Below are positions 35,432 to 48,240 of a stretch of DNA of 64,000 bases, in pieces. The DNA lies in the NCBI GenBank assembly GCA_016081115.2, contig CM071931.1, positions 13,958,284-14,022,283 on the forward strand, in the 5' to 3' direction. Numbering within the stretch: the stretch's first letter is position 1; each line of letters begins with the position of its first letter. The DNA is from Rehmannia glutinosa (lineage: Eukaryota > Streptophyta > Magnoliopsida > Lamiales > Orobanchaceae). The position numbers and the translations under genes are program-made. The notes under the pieces were generated by a model, which was not told where the DNA came from, searched no databases, and worked only from the letters and a program-made list of their open reading frames with translations.

Positions 35432-37467
35432 TGGTATCATCAAAATCTAATAATAAATTTCCTAACAACGAGGACTACACCAAGTTCAAACTCCCCAACC
35501 CTAAAGTCACCGCGATTAGTAATCGTCAGAATTGGCTTTGGGAGCTCCGACAGAAGAAGATTGGGATGAGCCGTAGGATGCAGCTGATCGAATGGAGTCT
35601 TCCCATCAACCGAGTTGGTCCACACATTGTTAGAGGTGTCATGTCAGCTGGCAGCCACTATGGGCTACTATCAAGAGGAATTTTGGAGGCAATTTGGTGA
35701 AATTGATCGATGCCAATTACAAATGTACGAAATGATGGCTTGCATGGACAAGTGCCATATCCATCAAGGCAACTATCCTCCGCCGCCTCTGCTAAAGTAA
35801 ACCGTTATAAGTACTTGTCACGCTTCTCTTCTTGATGATAACTTCCTTGTGTGTGTTTTGGGACGTAAAACATCATACATTTTTTTTTTGGGGGTGGGGG
35901 GTGAGGGGATTGTCGAGGGTGCGCGATAATGTACTGTTGCATATCATGTAAGACTTGCATGTAGGAACATATAGGACATTGCAAAAATTGTTTTTGGTTA
36001 GTAGGTACTTTTATTGGTTTAGCACATTTACAACTTTTGGATTGTGGGAGACATAGATAAGGAGCATTTAGTTTTATTGAGTTGATTGCGAATATGATCT
36101 TATGGGGAACATACTTCGTGCATGTTATGATATTCGAGAAAGGGTTTCTATTACTTATATGTTATTGATTTAGAAAATTAGGTATTTAAGCATGATGTGA
36201 AAATAAGCCTGTGAGCTTTTGTGCGTTTTGCTTTCGTCATATGTAGTCTTATTTTTGTTGAGTGTACTATTCATGTTATTAGAACTCTTGAACTTTCTTT
36301 CATATGTTTGTCGGGAGCCACGTATTGTGTGAAATTTGTGAAGGTAATTTAAAGCAATTTTTGCTTTAGCCTTTCCAAAAATGACTACCCATGAATATTT
36401 GATTCAATAGTTAACCAATTTGAGAATGTGCCTTATTTTATTGAAAGCTACATTATAAGCCTTACCATCATATATATTTTCTTCTAAAAATTGAGTAAGT
36501 TGATGGGAAATATGAATAGAAATATAAGAGTTGGTTTATGGGAATGGAAAGGAAAAAAAAACGAGAAGAAAAATAGTTTAAAAAAGAAGAATACTCATTA
36601 GGGGGTGGCAATACGGGTCATCGGGTCAGGTTCGTGTTTGGTTTTGGGTAATGTTTAAAATACATCAAAAAATAATTAAAATATAAAATAAATACATTTT
36701 TGACAAATTGGTAACATCGTGTCATATTCGTGCAGTGGGGTTCGGGTTGGGGTTTCTCATGTTCGTGTTTGGGTTTTCTCGTAACTTTGGGTCGGGTTTA
36801 TATCGGGTTATCGTGTCGGTCGAGGATTGTCACCCCTCATGCTCATGGAAGAATCGTAAAAAAAAAACACTTATTGTGCTCGAAAATGCGAAGAAAAAGG
36901 CTATGGGAAATTGATGTATAAAGGGTGGGTTGGGGTGAGAAGCATAGATTGCTATTGAATTTATTAATTGGTGTTTTTGTATGGAATTAATTGTTGATTC
37001 GACTTTGGTAGTGCTTACTATTCTATATGCTCAAGTTTGCGTCACTATGTCTATATCTTCCTACCCTAACCAAAGAGCCTTCATTACAACCAAATGAAAA
37101 ATTCATTTCGATTCATGAATCACACACACTTTAGTGGTGAAAATGTAACACGATCTATAAGCCTATGGTAGTTCTTCATCATTAAATTGATTTGAGCGTA
37201 AACACGCCCTTATACATTGTGAGAGTTTGAGCGATATACTTATCGATGAGTGATTGCAATGACGAACACCCGAACGAGTATTGATTGATGCCTAATTTCC
37301 AACCGATAGCATCTAAGAATGATTTTAATGTCGAGAAGTACAATGTGAACTTTATGAGGTTTTATATTTTTGGTGCTTTTATGTTGTTGGTAAATCCACC
37401 TCATTTTATGCATTTATTGTTTCTTTGTTTCGCTCGAGGACGAGCCATGGTTTAAGTTAGGGGTATT
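35432..37467 (+). mobile_element. Tat/Athila-like Gypsy 3' internal/untranslated region
   Basis: Contains long low-coding sequence with words recurrent in 3' regions of such Gypsy elements (gctttagcctttccaaaaatgac, gccttattttattgaaagct). Near the right end is gctcgaggacgagccatgg then tttaagttaggggtat, the purine-tract setting directly before a TGATAAG LTR. A short frame at 35615-35800 (YYQEEFWRQFGEIDR) resembles C-terminal polyprotein text, but I cannot name a domain. Confidence 0.55.
36600..36837. mobile_element. Short hAT-like MITE
   Basis: Left end agggggtggcaatacgggtc and right end gaggattgtcacccct are inverted, with cgggt-rich subterminal words. This is the common plant hAT MITE pattern. 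Flanks tactcatt and tgctcatg are similar but not identical, so the 8-bp duplication is unproven. Confidence 0.7.
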
Positions 37468-38861
37468 TGATAAGTGGTTAATATGCATGCATTTGGGGCA
37501 TATTTTAGTGTATAATTGATGCATTTGCATGTATATCGAGCATATTTAGGTTGGTTTTCCTTGTTGGCAAGATATCTTTGCATTATCCGGGTGTTTTTGT
37601 AGGAAACAAAGCTCAATTGGACGAAAAGTGATAGCACGGCCCAAGCGAAATGGCAAGAGCCAAAGGACGAATGAGCATGCGCAAGAAACGGGAGAAGATG
37701 AAGCACACGACCGTGTCGTGTGTCGCAGGTAATCTAAGAAGCATTTCATGGAAGCATGCACCGCGACCGGCCGTGCCCATGTGCACGGCCGTGTGCTACT
37801 GATATAATCACTTTCGTAGGAGGGTTCCCACGGTAGGCGTGTTTATGTGCATGACCGTGCAAAATGACATGTTTCGCCGATTTTGTTTGCTAATTGCACA
37901 ATGACTAAAAAGAGGATCCAAAAAGGTACCTATAAAAGGGAAAATAGCAATCGAGATAACAGACTAGGGAGAAAAAGGATGACTAGGAACATATCTAGGA
38001 GTGTTTTGAAGAGAGCAACGTGTGAGTTCTCTCAACCACGAAGGCACTAATCTTCGAGATTGTGAAGGTGATTAGTCCACACACGGGGTTTCATCATCAT
38101 AGTCTAAAGATTTTCCATTCGCATATTGTCAATATTTAACTCTTTGTTTAAGGATTTTTCTAAGGATTTGAAAACAATTGTGTTATCCTAATTTCATGTT
38201 GATTCGGCACATGATTTAGACGTGGATTCATGTTATTTCGATTACATTGTTTCGTAGTAATATTTTCTCTTGATGTCTTTGTGAATTCGTGTGCTTATTT
38301 CTTGTGGAATATTTGGCCTAAAATTTACATGTTTAATTATTAGTTCATTATTCGAGAGATGACTTCTAACATTAGATAACGTATTTACAACATAAATGAG
38401 AGTACAATGAGAGACTTACAACATTTGTGGGGATTTTATCTAATTCTCTATACTTTTGGAAATTGATATTGATTGTTGAGTAAAGATGCTAGAAATTTAA
38501 TATTAATCTACGGTGTGTTTTCTTCAAGAGAGGAAATAAACTACGATAGGAATTCAACCCATAGATACAAAGTGAAATTGGTTATTGCCAAATGCAAATT
38601 AGAGATAATATTAATGAAGCATGTCGAGATTGTAATCCTAGGATTGCCTTTACTAATTGATTAATTTTCGTGAGTTTGCTAATTTGATATTGATTGATAG
38701 TTTAATTCAATTTTAACAATAGTATTTAGATACACAAATTTGTATTATGAATGCTTCAATAAAATGAGCTATTACGGTTACAGTTATTTATGTGTTTTTA
38801 TCAATCCATGAAGAATACAAGCTTGCTTGCCACTATCTATTAACTATGCCGCACACTTGCA
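37468..38861 (+). repeat. Gypsy (Tat/Athila-like) LTR
   Basis: Starts TGATAAGTGGTTAATATGC after the purine tract and ends CACACTTGCA, 1394 bp. It carries clustered imperfect palindromes such as gtgcacggccgtgtg at 37700-37860. It is either the 3' LTR of the element whose internal parts lie at 23346-23978 and 35432-37467, or a remnant. No partner LTR is in view. Confidence 0.7.
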
Positions 38862-40368
38862 GTTTAGCTTAATATGTGTGTATTTAGGATTTTTTAATTG
38901 AATATTGTAAATGTGAAAAAATGTTACACAAATGTGGTACTTTAGGGGTTTGTTAAAGTTATAAAGTGGATCGTAAACTGGATCCAACTTGAGTCGTTAT
39001 TTCAGTTCACAACTCAATTTTTTTTAAATCTATTGAATTCATGACTGGATTAAAAAAAATCAGATAATCCAGTTGGGTGGTCAAATCCCGACTGGCACGG
39101 GGCAGTAAAAATAGTGAACGCCAAATTGAATTAACGACTAGACAATTTTTATCCGCTAATAATCGAATAATCAAAATGGCTAATTTAACATATTATTATA
39201 AATACCACACAAAACTACATTTTCTTGTTTTTTTTCAAGTTTGGCTTAGTACAAAAGGATAACTAGTGACTAATAAAAAAATTAAAGATAAAGTTCTTTT
39301 TTCTTCATATTAGATGTGTACGCGCCATTTGACTAGCATCTACAATTTAGTTTCTTTATTCTTTTGAATAATAAGAATGGCTAATTTAACAGATTATTAC
39401 AAATATCCCAAAAAATTCTAACATATTTTTATTGTATGGTTATTTAGAAATTATATATTTGGAATAAGAGATATTTATTAGTAAGAACATGAGGTGTTTT
39501 CTTAATTCTTTTCAATTTTGGCTTAGTACAAAATTATCAACTCTTATTTATACTAAAATAACAAATGACAATGTAATTCGAAAATCCTCTAGAAATAGAC
39601 GCACTTCATTTAAATTGCATCTAAGTTATTTTCGTTGTTTCTTTTCTCAAAATTTAGCAATGTTTTTCCTTTTCCTTTTTTATAATATATATTGGTGGGA
39701 GTTTTTCCCTCGCTCATTCAATTAAAAAAAATACCTTAGGAAATATAAATACATTTTACTATGTATACAATTAACCAGTATTGATGTTGTGGCAGTCGAT
39801 ATAAATTTTCAAATCCAGGCGAGACATTTAAAATCAAAATTCATATGTTGTATAATATATAATTTCGTCAATACACCGTGTCATATGCATTTTCAAAATC
39901 AATCCTTGAAGATAATTTCCCTTCCTCCCGATCTTTTCGTCTTCATCTATGGCCTCATTGACACCCTCTCAAATTATCGATTTCCAACAAAGGATAACTG
40001 ACAATATATGAAATTAGTGAATCAAGCACTTAATCAGTTTGCCAAAATTTTATATGTGCATCCCAATAGACCTAAATGTTTGTTAATTAATATATAACAA
40101 CGTTTTCATAGTATTGACTTCACTCACGAGTAATACATAACACAAGAGTGATTAACATTAGAAGAAGAGTTTCGGAGAACTGGAGAACATTCAAACGGAA
40201 AAAACTAAAGAAAAAAAAGCAGAAGAAATTCAAAATATATCATCTTATAATCTGATGAGGGGTAAAATCATACTTTTCTTTTTAAATATTTAATTATCAA
40301 TTTAATTTATTTTAATTAATTGTTAGCCCATAAAAAATAATATTGGGTCAAGTCAATAAAAAAAAGTT
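38862..40368. repeat. Segmental duplication copy B, part 1
   Basis: Matches copy A parts 1, 2 and 3 in order (10536-11317, 21591-21983 and 22872-23088), without the Sirevirus and SINE insertions. Non-coding. Confidence 0.85.
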
Positions 40369-42178
40369 GAGGAAATTACATAAAATACTCTCTTTCCGGT
40401 AAACATACCACAAAAAACGCTCCTATCACTTTCGTACCTATTGTTTTTCCTTTTGTACCTATTTTTTTTCCTTTTTTACGCTCTTGCATATTTTCTGATT
40501 ATAAGTTTTTTTTTGTTTTTTTTTTGGTTCCTGTATTGCTTTATATGTTATATATATTGTTTCGATTTTGTTTAACTTTGTTTCTTTGTTGTTTCTATAT
40601 ATGTTATTTCTTTGTTGTTTCGATGTTTGCAAAATAACTGTTACCTATTTTTTATGTTATTTTTTGTTCATGTATGGTTTTATACATTGTTTCTATTGTT
40701 TCTATGTTATTCTATAATATTTTTAATGTTTTTCCAATAAATTTTTTGTTGTTTCCATGTATTGTTCAATGTGTAAATACAATTACCTATTTTAAGCTTT
40801 TTTTTTATTCATTTGGTGTTTTTTAATATTTTCTACGTTATTTCGAGTAGGGATGGGCGGGATGGGTAGGCGTGGGTACCACCGGTCCGGACCCTAATGG
40901 GACGGTATGGATAGTTTTTTGGATTTGGGACGGGTATGAGTTGAGAAATTACTACCCATTTATATACGGTAGGGTATGAGTTTACTCCCTTAGATACCCA
41001 CTACTACCCAAACCTTTTTACCCCTTACTAACTTCCACTTATTTTTTCACATGACATAATACAATTCTTCTTATAAGCCCAACATAAATTTTTATTTTGT
41101 ACAAAGAAGATATAAAGTGTTATTTTTTGAATTTGTGATCATATCAACTCTCTTTTATCTTTGCCAAGCTCGATAGACTTACATATCTAATGATGTAGTT
41201 TTATGAATTAAATCATGTACTAGTGTTGATTTTGCAGTTTTAAGGAATGTATTGGTATATGTGTTGCTTTTAATTTAGTTGATGAATGATGATATCCCGT
41301 AGTGACTTGCAAAATTGAAATGGTTAATTGTAATATTTATTAAGAATTTAACATATTAGACATTTTCTTATAAGATAATTAGTTTTTGGTAGGATGTCCA
41401 TTTAAATAGGCATTTTATATTCATATAATTATAAGTTTTTATAAAATAATCGGGTTTTGGCGAGTGCGGGTAGTATCAGTATTAGCAAATGGATTTGGGA
41501 TGGGTACGGGTAATAGATACGGTTTCTTAATCGGGTTTGGGGACGTGCACGGGTAATATAAATATTGTAGAGTTCGGGTATGGATAACCTTAAATTGGGT
41601 GGGTACCCTACCCATTGCCATCCCTAGTTTTCGGGTTGTTTCTATACCGTTTTTAATGTTGTTCGATGTTTCTTTGTTATTTTCATGTAGTTTTCGATGT
41701 TTAAATACAATTTTTACCTATGTTTAACTCTTTTTGCTCATATGGTGTTTTATATTTTGTTTATGGTTTGTTTCTATATTGTTTTTGGTTGTTTCCATGT
41801 TTTTTATGTTTTCATGCATTGGATCAAAAATTTATTGTGTTTTTTATTCATGTTGTTTCTATAATATTTTTAATTTGTTTGGATAATATTTTTGTTTTAT
41901 GTGTATATTTCTTGATTTTTTATAAGACTACGAGTATAAAATGGATTATTTAACTTGAAGGGCAAAATTTATTTGTTCACTGAATTTTTATTGAAAGAAA
42001 CATGTTTGAAACATGTTCGAAACAATCTTGAAACAATAACGTAAAAAGTTCGGAAATTTTGGCGGGAGCGTAAATTTGTGTAGAGAGTGCGGGAGTATAA
42101 ATTTGTCAGGAAAAATACCGAAAAGTTCAAAAGGTTGTTATTGTCTTTAAAAAGTAGGGCAAATGTGTCAAAAGCCTA
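40369..42178. mobile_element. 1.8 kb insertion in copy B with 9-bp target duplication
   Basis: Absent from copy A at the same place (about 23090). Bordered by AAAAAAGTT (40360-40368 and 42179-42187). It contains T-rich repeats of ttgtttctatgttatt-like words on both sides of a nested hAT-like element. No transposase frame and no convincing inverted ends are seen. A Mutator-like origin is suggested only by the duplication length. Confidence 0.55.
40848..41626. mobile_element. hAT-like non-autonomous element nested in the copy B insertion
   Basis: Left tagggatgggcgggatgggt and right acccattgccatcccta form inverted ends. Subterminal regions repeat gggta-cgggt words, and the centre is AT-rich. 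No clean 8-bp duplication is visible. Confidence 0.7.
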
Positions 42179-42187
42179 AAAAAAGTT

Positions 42188-42416
42188 TATAAGGCCCGAC
42201 TCAACGCATCAAGCCCATAAAGATAAACTCATAACATCAGGCCTGAAGACCCAATTCGGGTTATTTAACAGATAAGCACCCCACGAAGTCAGGGGTATTT
42301 GCCAAACCTCATAAAAAACCAAGGGTAGGCATTAATGGAATGATAACTTTTAAAGTAGCCGTTATTGCAATTAACTCCTACTACAAATTTCTTTTCTAAA
42401 TCTAACATTGTAGGCG
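42188..42416. repeat. Segmental duplication copy B, part 2
   Basis: Resumes the match to copy A (23091-23345) after the insertion and ends at tctaacattgtagg. Confidence 0.8.
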
Positions 42417-42912
42417 TGGTTAAAACAGCGGCTACTGCCATTTGTAGGTGCCCACAGTAGGCGGTAATACACCTTTGTTTAAGCCACGACCACCTTCTCC
42501 CTATTTCACACTCCATTTTTAATCTCCTAAAAAGCTCACGACACTTTCTTTACTTTCTCTCGTTCTCTCGAAATTTCTAGCAGAAAACATTCGGCGGTGG
42601 ACAGCGATAGGAAGCGGGTGGCGGTGGACGTGCGGTGGCAATTCGGTGAACTTAAGAATAATACATTGGGGCTCTGTTTAAGACCGAGTTCGCGTGCAAT
42701 TTTATATTTTCTGAAGTGGAGGGGAACCTTTGTTTGATAAATTTGAAATGCTATTCAAGAAACCGTCACTAGATAAGGAAACTAGGAGCAATGAGGAAGA
42801 AAGTTCTTCTCCGGCTTTTAGGAAGGAAGTCAAAATGTGTGTTGTTTAGTTTCATATTAGCATGCTATCATTTTTTGTCAATGTATTTCTTCTATATCGT
42901 TTCTACTTTAGT
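42417..42912. other. Unassigned stretch; possible short exon
   Basis: A pyrimidine-rich leader (42540-42580) and GC-richer DNA precede a 33-residue frame at about 42749-42850 (MLFKKPSLDKETRSNEEES). I do not recognise the peptide and see no strong splice site. Nothing else is recognised. Confidence 0.25.
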
Positions 42913-42921
42913 TTCAATTAA

Positions 42922-43030
42922 GAGCAAATAGGGCAAATTATCCACTTGGGATAGGTGAGAGAGTTTTTTGACATGTAGGATAAAAAAACATAGTTTACTA
43001 CCCACTTTTGGGGTTCTTTTACCACAATAC
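42922..43030. repeat. MULE left terminal inverted repeat
   Basis: About 100 bp, imperfectly inverted relative to 51040-51143. Shared blocks: aaat-ttatcca/aagtattcact, ggatag, ttttttga/cttttttc, tactaccc/tctacccac, ttcttttac/ttcttttctac. Confidence 0.7.
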
Positions 43031-43347
43031 CCTTGAGGCTTTAATGCAAGCCTTTAAAGTAGGTAGATGTGTATTTCTCTCTCTTGCAATTAAATACTCC
43101 CATACATACGTTTCCCTCCCCTTCTATTTTGCTCTTCATTTTTTCTCTCTTCTTCTTCTTCTTCTTCACAAAATATCAAGAAGTTCTTTTTGTGGTCTTT
43201 CATCACCAAAATCGCACCAAAAAATCGAATAACAAGGTAATGTTCTTCTCCTCCTAATTACTTAACCTTGTTTAAATTGTTCAAGACCAATATATTTGCA
43301 AAATATGTGAAATGTATTGTGAAAGGGAAAATTTTCTGCATCTATGA

Positions 43348-43507
43348 AGCCACGATTGACGATATATTGTGCCTAATATGGGGGCACGATATCGTGACTA
43401 TTTGTACTGAGGCACGATATATCGTGACCTATATTATCGTGCCTATTTTGTACTGAGCCACGATATATCGTGCCTATTTTAAAATTGGGCACGATATATC
43501 GTGCCCC
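43348..43507. repeat. Palindrome array, left (upstream of the transposase gene)
   Basis: Four near-perfect palindromes at 43381-43398, 43411-43428, 43457-43474 and 43487-43507 (core gcacgatatatcgtgc or gcacgatatcgtgc), with a half site at 43435-43442 and a decayed unit at 43348-43372. Spacers are AT-rich (tatttt, gtactga). Confidence 0.92.
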
Positions 43508-43578
43508 AGTAAAAAATAGGCTGTTTTTTATATATGCTTGCATATCGTTAATATTTTTTCTATACTTCTTGTATGTAG

Positions 43579-45983
43579 ATGAACTCTGGCTATGTTGTTG
43601 TTCGATTTGGTGGTCATTGGGAAGGTTTAGAATATAAAAATAGTAAAGAAGAAGTTGTACGTATTAAACCTAGGGCAAAATGAATTATAGTGAAATATTG
43701 GAGGAGGTTTATGGTGTTGTTGAAGTTGATAGGGGTGTATACGATTGTGTAATGCATATTATTGTAGATATTTTCGAAACAAACTTGAGAAGTTAAAGTT
43801 GGAAAAACGCGATGACATTGAAAGTGCGTTTGAGAACACCAAGTTACCAGTTGTTTTTGTAACACTTTGAAAAGAAAAAGGATTGGTGAGACTAGTTCGC
43901 ATAATGTATTGGGAAGTCGATCAGGCATAATCGGGTTGAGAACGTTGAAGGTCAACAAGGTGTTGGTGGAAGTTTTATGCAACTAATGGCTAGTCGAGAA
44001 TGATTTTCAACGATCATTGGGCTAATTACAACTACATGCACCATCTTGATTTTCAACAATACGATTGTACCGCACATCAATCTAAATAGTCATGCGGTAA
44101 GGCCTAGTGGGGCACCTTTTATGCATATGAACAATGTTCCAATTATTGATCATCGCGTCCACTATCACCTACGGTTAATGTTCCAAATATCAATTGTCCA
44201 GGACTGAAGTATAAGGCCAAGTAATGAAGATGGCTATTATCGATATGGGATGTGATAATATCGATGTTAATCATGATAATACGATCGATCTTTGATGTTG
44301 GTTGTGATAATAATGAAGTTGATTATGGTGAGTAGGTGCATATTTTGCATCTAGATTACTAGTGGAACATTCGTGCTCGTCTTTAAGAGATATGATAGCG
44401 GAGTTGGAATCGCGACATGGGCTTAAAATGAGTTATAATGTTGCGTTGAGTGCTAAGCATCATGCTTTTGGGTTGATATATGGAGATAGCAACAAGTCAT
44501 TCAATCTAATTCCGGCATACTTACACATGTTGAATTTAACGAATCCCGGATCGGTAACTAGATGGAAGTCGGATAATTTTAATAGATTCAAGTACGTGTT
44601 TTTTGCTTTGCATGCATCAATCACTGGATTCCAGAACAATGCCCGGCCAGTTTTTGTGATTGATGGAACACACCTTAAAGGCAAGTACCGGGGAATATTG
44701 TTTGTTGCCGTAACAAAAGATGGTAATGAACAGATTTTCCCACTTGCGGTTGGAATTGGAGATGTTGAAAACGACGAATCCTGGACATGGTTTTGAGGCA
44801 GGTTGAGAGATGCTTATAATTGCCCTCGTGATCTACTAATTGTTTCGATCATCACAAGAGTATCGATAATGCCATAAAAGCGATACCCGGAAGCATCACA
44901 TGGGCTTTGCACTTATCATTTGCGAGTAATTTGGCTCAATTCGGTCAACATATAGTAGCAATGTTTAGGAATGCAGCATATTCATACCGTCGTGAAGATT
45001 ATGATAAGTATTTTGAAAACATAAAAGTTGCTAGTGAGACGGGTGCGTTTAAGAAGTTAGAACGTGCAGGGGAAGACAGATGGTCTCGAGTTAAGTGTCT
45101 GTCCGGCGTTATGGGTTCATGACATCAAACTCGGTGAGAGCTTCAATAGTCGGTTATTGTGGGCGGAAAGTTACCTGTTTATTCGCGGCTTGAGTGTGCT
45201 TGGACTATTATTGAAAAGTGGTTTTATGAATGGCGCGCTGCTAATGAAAGAGATCAAGAGCTAACACTTGAAGCAACCAAAAGATTAAGTGATGCAATTG
45301 AGATAGGTCGTAGAGTGGATGTACAATGTCTTAGTAATGTAAAGTACAAAGTGAAAGATGGAACAAAGACCTATTTGGTTGACTTATCCCAAAGAACATG
45401 CAACTGTCGAGAATTTGAATATGAATTGATGTCTTGCGCCCATGCATCTGCAGCAATTATGTATAAACAAATTTAAAATTTATATCAATATTTTCACAAA
45501 ATTCGTTCAATATTTTCACATAATTATTTGTTGATAATTGTGCAGAAAGGCGAACCTCAATATCTATTCATTTGTTGCCCATTATTATAAAAATGAAAAT
45601 CTTCAACAAATGTGGGCGGATGAAGTTTTACCGAGTTCGATCCGAGTGAATGGGTTCTACCACAAGAGGTGCGAGAATTAGTATGCAACCCTCCAAATAA
45701 CCCGAGACAAGCGGTCGCCCCTGCAGACAAAGTAGAGTTCATTCTGTTTGTTGAATCATTAAGTAATCGTTCACGTAAGAGTCAAATTTGTTCAAGGTGT
45801 GGGGGTCTTGGCCACAATTGCGTCAAATGCACTATGTCATTGCCGCTTGATGAGTGCGAAAGTGCCTCAGTGACACAGTCGGGTCCTTCGAGACAAGTGC
45901 GTAGTAAGAAAAAATGTGGAATATGCCGAGCAGATGATCATACCCGTAGAAGATGCCCGAGACGTCCGAATGATGAAAATTAG
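43579..45983 (+). pseudogene. MURA-type MULE transposase, frameshifted
   Basis: Starts at ATG 43579 (MNSGYVVVRFGGHWEGLEYK), the N-terminal MULE wording. A frame break near 43680 is followed by NYSEILEEVYGVVEVDRGVY. The main block 44362-44796 has the N-terminal helical region and the DDE core start VFVIDGTHLKGKYRGILFVA, with ENDESWTWF. Second acidic position area near 44850, then CTYHLSSNLAQF at 44910-44940. SWIM zinc finger CNCREFEYELMSCAH at 45399-45445. Two zinc knuckles CSRCGGLGHNC and CGICRADDHTRRRC at 45790-45965. It would cut and move the element by binding its inverted ends. Several single-base breaks separate these parts, and an intron near 45475-45545 is likely. Confidence 0.85.
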
Positions 45984-46106
45984 GCAAAAATTATTTCAAC
46001 TGTAATACTATGTTTTTTAGGGGAAGCTGTAATACTATGTTAGAAAAACACACTAAGAGCGAAACTTAGTAGTCATTTAAATATAGGATCAAGTCAGTAG
46101 TCATTT

Positions 46107-46265
46107 AAATATATCGTGCCCAATATGGGCACGATATATCGTGCCTATTTGCATTGGGCACGATATCGTGCCTAATTATGTCGGGCACGATATATCGTGC
46201 CTAACCCTTATCTTGGGGCCCGATATATCGTGCCCCTTTTTATTAGGCACGATATATCGTGCCCC
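46107..46265. repeat. Palindrome array, middle (between convergent genes)
   Basis: Five palindromes at 46127-46145, 46156-46172, 46183-46201, 46215-46236 and 46246-46265, plus a half site at 46107-46121, about 30 bp apart. Most have the longer core gcacgatatatcgtgc. One arm carries an A-to-C change (46215). Confidence 0.93.
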
Positions 46266-47629
46266 AATAAAAATTCTTGTTCACATACTTCCTATTTTAT
46301 CCGAGAATTTCAGTTTGAGGTTATAGTTTTTGTAAATTGTTTGTGGATTTCTTATCTGCTAATTGTAACTTGTTAATTTAAAGTAATCAAATTATTGTTT
46401 CTTACAAACAAATTAAGAAAAATCATGCAAAATGAATATTTAATTTAAATAAGTCAAAATATTTACAAGATATACAAAATAAAAATGTACTACAACTCCA
46501 AAGTACTACTATCTGTACTGTACTGGTAAATCTTTTTTGCCATCGTCTTCCTTATCTCGGGAATCGACTCCTGCACTTGCTTCCTATTAATCTTCTTCGT
46601 GATACAATTAATGACGGAACATAAGGCAAATACACCACAACTGGTGATGTCGTTCTGCAAATAACAATCTTTCGCCGCCACAGTGACAAGGTCCCACTCG
46701 CGGCGGACGGGCTCCATACGTATGTCGTCGTAGTAGCTAGTGCGAATGAGTATACATTGGAGCATGCGACGGAGTGGACGTGTGCCGGCTACCCAATTGG
46801 CAAAAATATCATCTGTGTATCGGGCACGTACAGAGTCGTACATGTATATTTTGGCTCTACGTAGATCCGGTCTGCGTACGACAAAATGGCTCGATAAATT
46901 CACGATTATGTGTACCTGATAAATTCAAAAATCATTAAATAATCAAAAATTTTGAATGAAAAAAATGAATAAAGTAGCCCAAAAATAAATAAATTCAGGT
47001 TTACCTGCGGTACGGCACTCCACGGACCAGGATTACCCCATCCTGGAGATCCGTGCTGGACAACACTAACCAACACATCCAGCTCCTGTCCGGGAGGAAT
47101 CACCTCCATGGTCGCTGGGTCATATACTATGTCAACAGGATCCGTAGCATGCATACGATTCTATATAAGCCGTATAGAATCCTACACATTGAAAAATGTT
47201 TATAAGTTAACAATTATCATTTATTAAAGTTTAAAGTAAAATGCGAGACACATAATTAATAAATAAACTAACCGAAAATATCGTAGATACAATCATATAA
47301 GTTCCCACTTGCTTCTCATGAGGAGAAACCGGGGATCGGACTGTAGTATGGACAGGTATGCATTTATATGTTGTACATAAATAAAAGAAATCGATATTAA
47401 TCAATATGAAATAAATAAAATATTCATCAACTAAATAATACAAAAATTTAAGAGACTTACATCATTCTCCAACTCAACCTTTGGATCCGCCATTTCCTTA
47501 AAAAATAATGGCCCAACGGAGTACATTACCCCCACGTTCCTCCTGCAATTGGACCCTCAAATATTAAGACATTGCACTAATATAAGATGTTAATACTAAG
47601 ACGATAAGACAAATGCAAAAATATTTAAT

Positions 47630-48240
47630 ACTTACTCTTCATTAGACTCTAAGAAGCGGGTATACTCCCTCTCGCTCGGGTCTGGCTTGCGAGACCTAGG
47701 ATCCCTGAATGGGCTGCGAATATGCCGCGACACCTGCCTATCCCGAACCTGGATGAAGGGAGTAGGTGGTGAGGGCACACTGTTGGAGAGGGCGCTCATG
47801 GACCGAGACCACGAGTGTCGGAGAGGGAGCTCGAAGAGGAGACGGCAATGGCCCGGAATCGTGGCGACACTCGTGGATGCGGAGAATGTGCTAACACATG
47901 CATAATAGAGTCGACAATAGCGGAAGAGAAGTCGACAATGCGGGAGGAGGAGGAGTCGACATGGCCGGAAGAGGAGGAGGAAGAGTCGAAATCTTGGGAG
48001 GAGAAGGAGGAGTCGACATGGCGGGAGGAGGAGGAGGAAGAGTCGACACTTCTTGCCGGAGGAGGAAGAGGAGGAAGAGTCGACAACTGCTTGGGAGGAG
48101 GAGGAGGAGTCGACATGGCGGGAGGAGTAGGAGGAAGAGTCGACATGGCCGAAGGAGGAGGAGGAGTCGACATGGGCGGAAGGGTAGTCGACACTGGGAG
48201 GAGGAGGATGAGGAGTCGACACTGCTTAGGAAGGGAAGTT
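47630..48240 (-). repeat. GTCGAC minisatellite in the Ulp1 gene
   Basis: About 14 units of 24-36 bp built on gtcgacatggcgggaggagg. On the coding strand they yield Met-Ser-Thr-Pro-Pro-rich (MSTPPPP) or, in another frame, VDSSSSS repeats. Both strands have long low-complexity frames here that should not be read as separate genes. Confidence 0.85.

Noticed and set aside
36708..36921. Open frames of 63-68 codons
   Set aside because: They are produced by the cgggtt-rich end of the hAT-like MITE.
42289..42516. 75-codon minus-strand frame as a small gene
   Set aside because: It crosses the end of the segmental duplication, is not kept in copy A and resembles nothing known.
46215..46275. Hairpin followed by T-rich stretch read as a bacterial terminator
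   Set aside because: The setting is plant nuclear, and the hairpin is one unit of the palindrome array.
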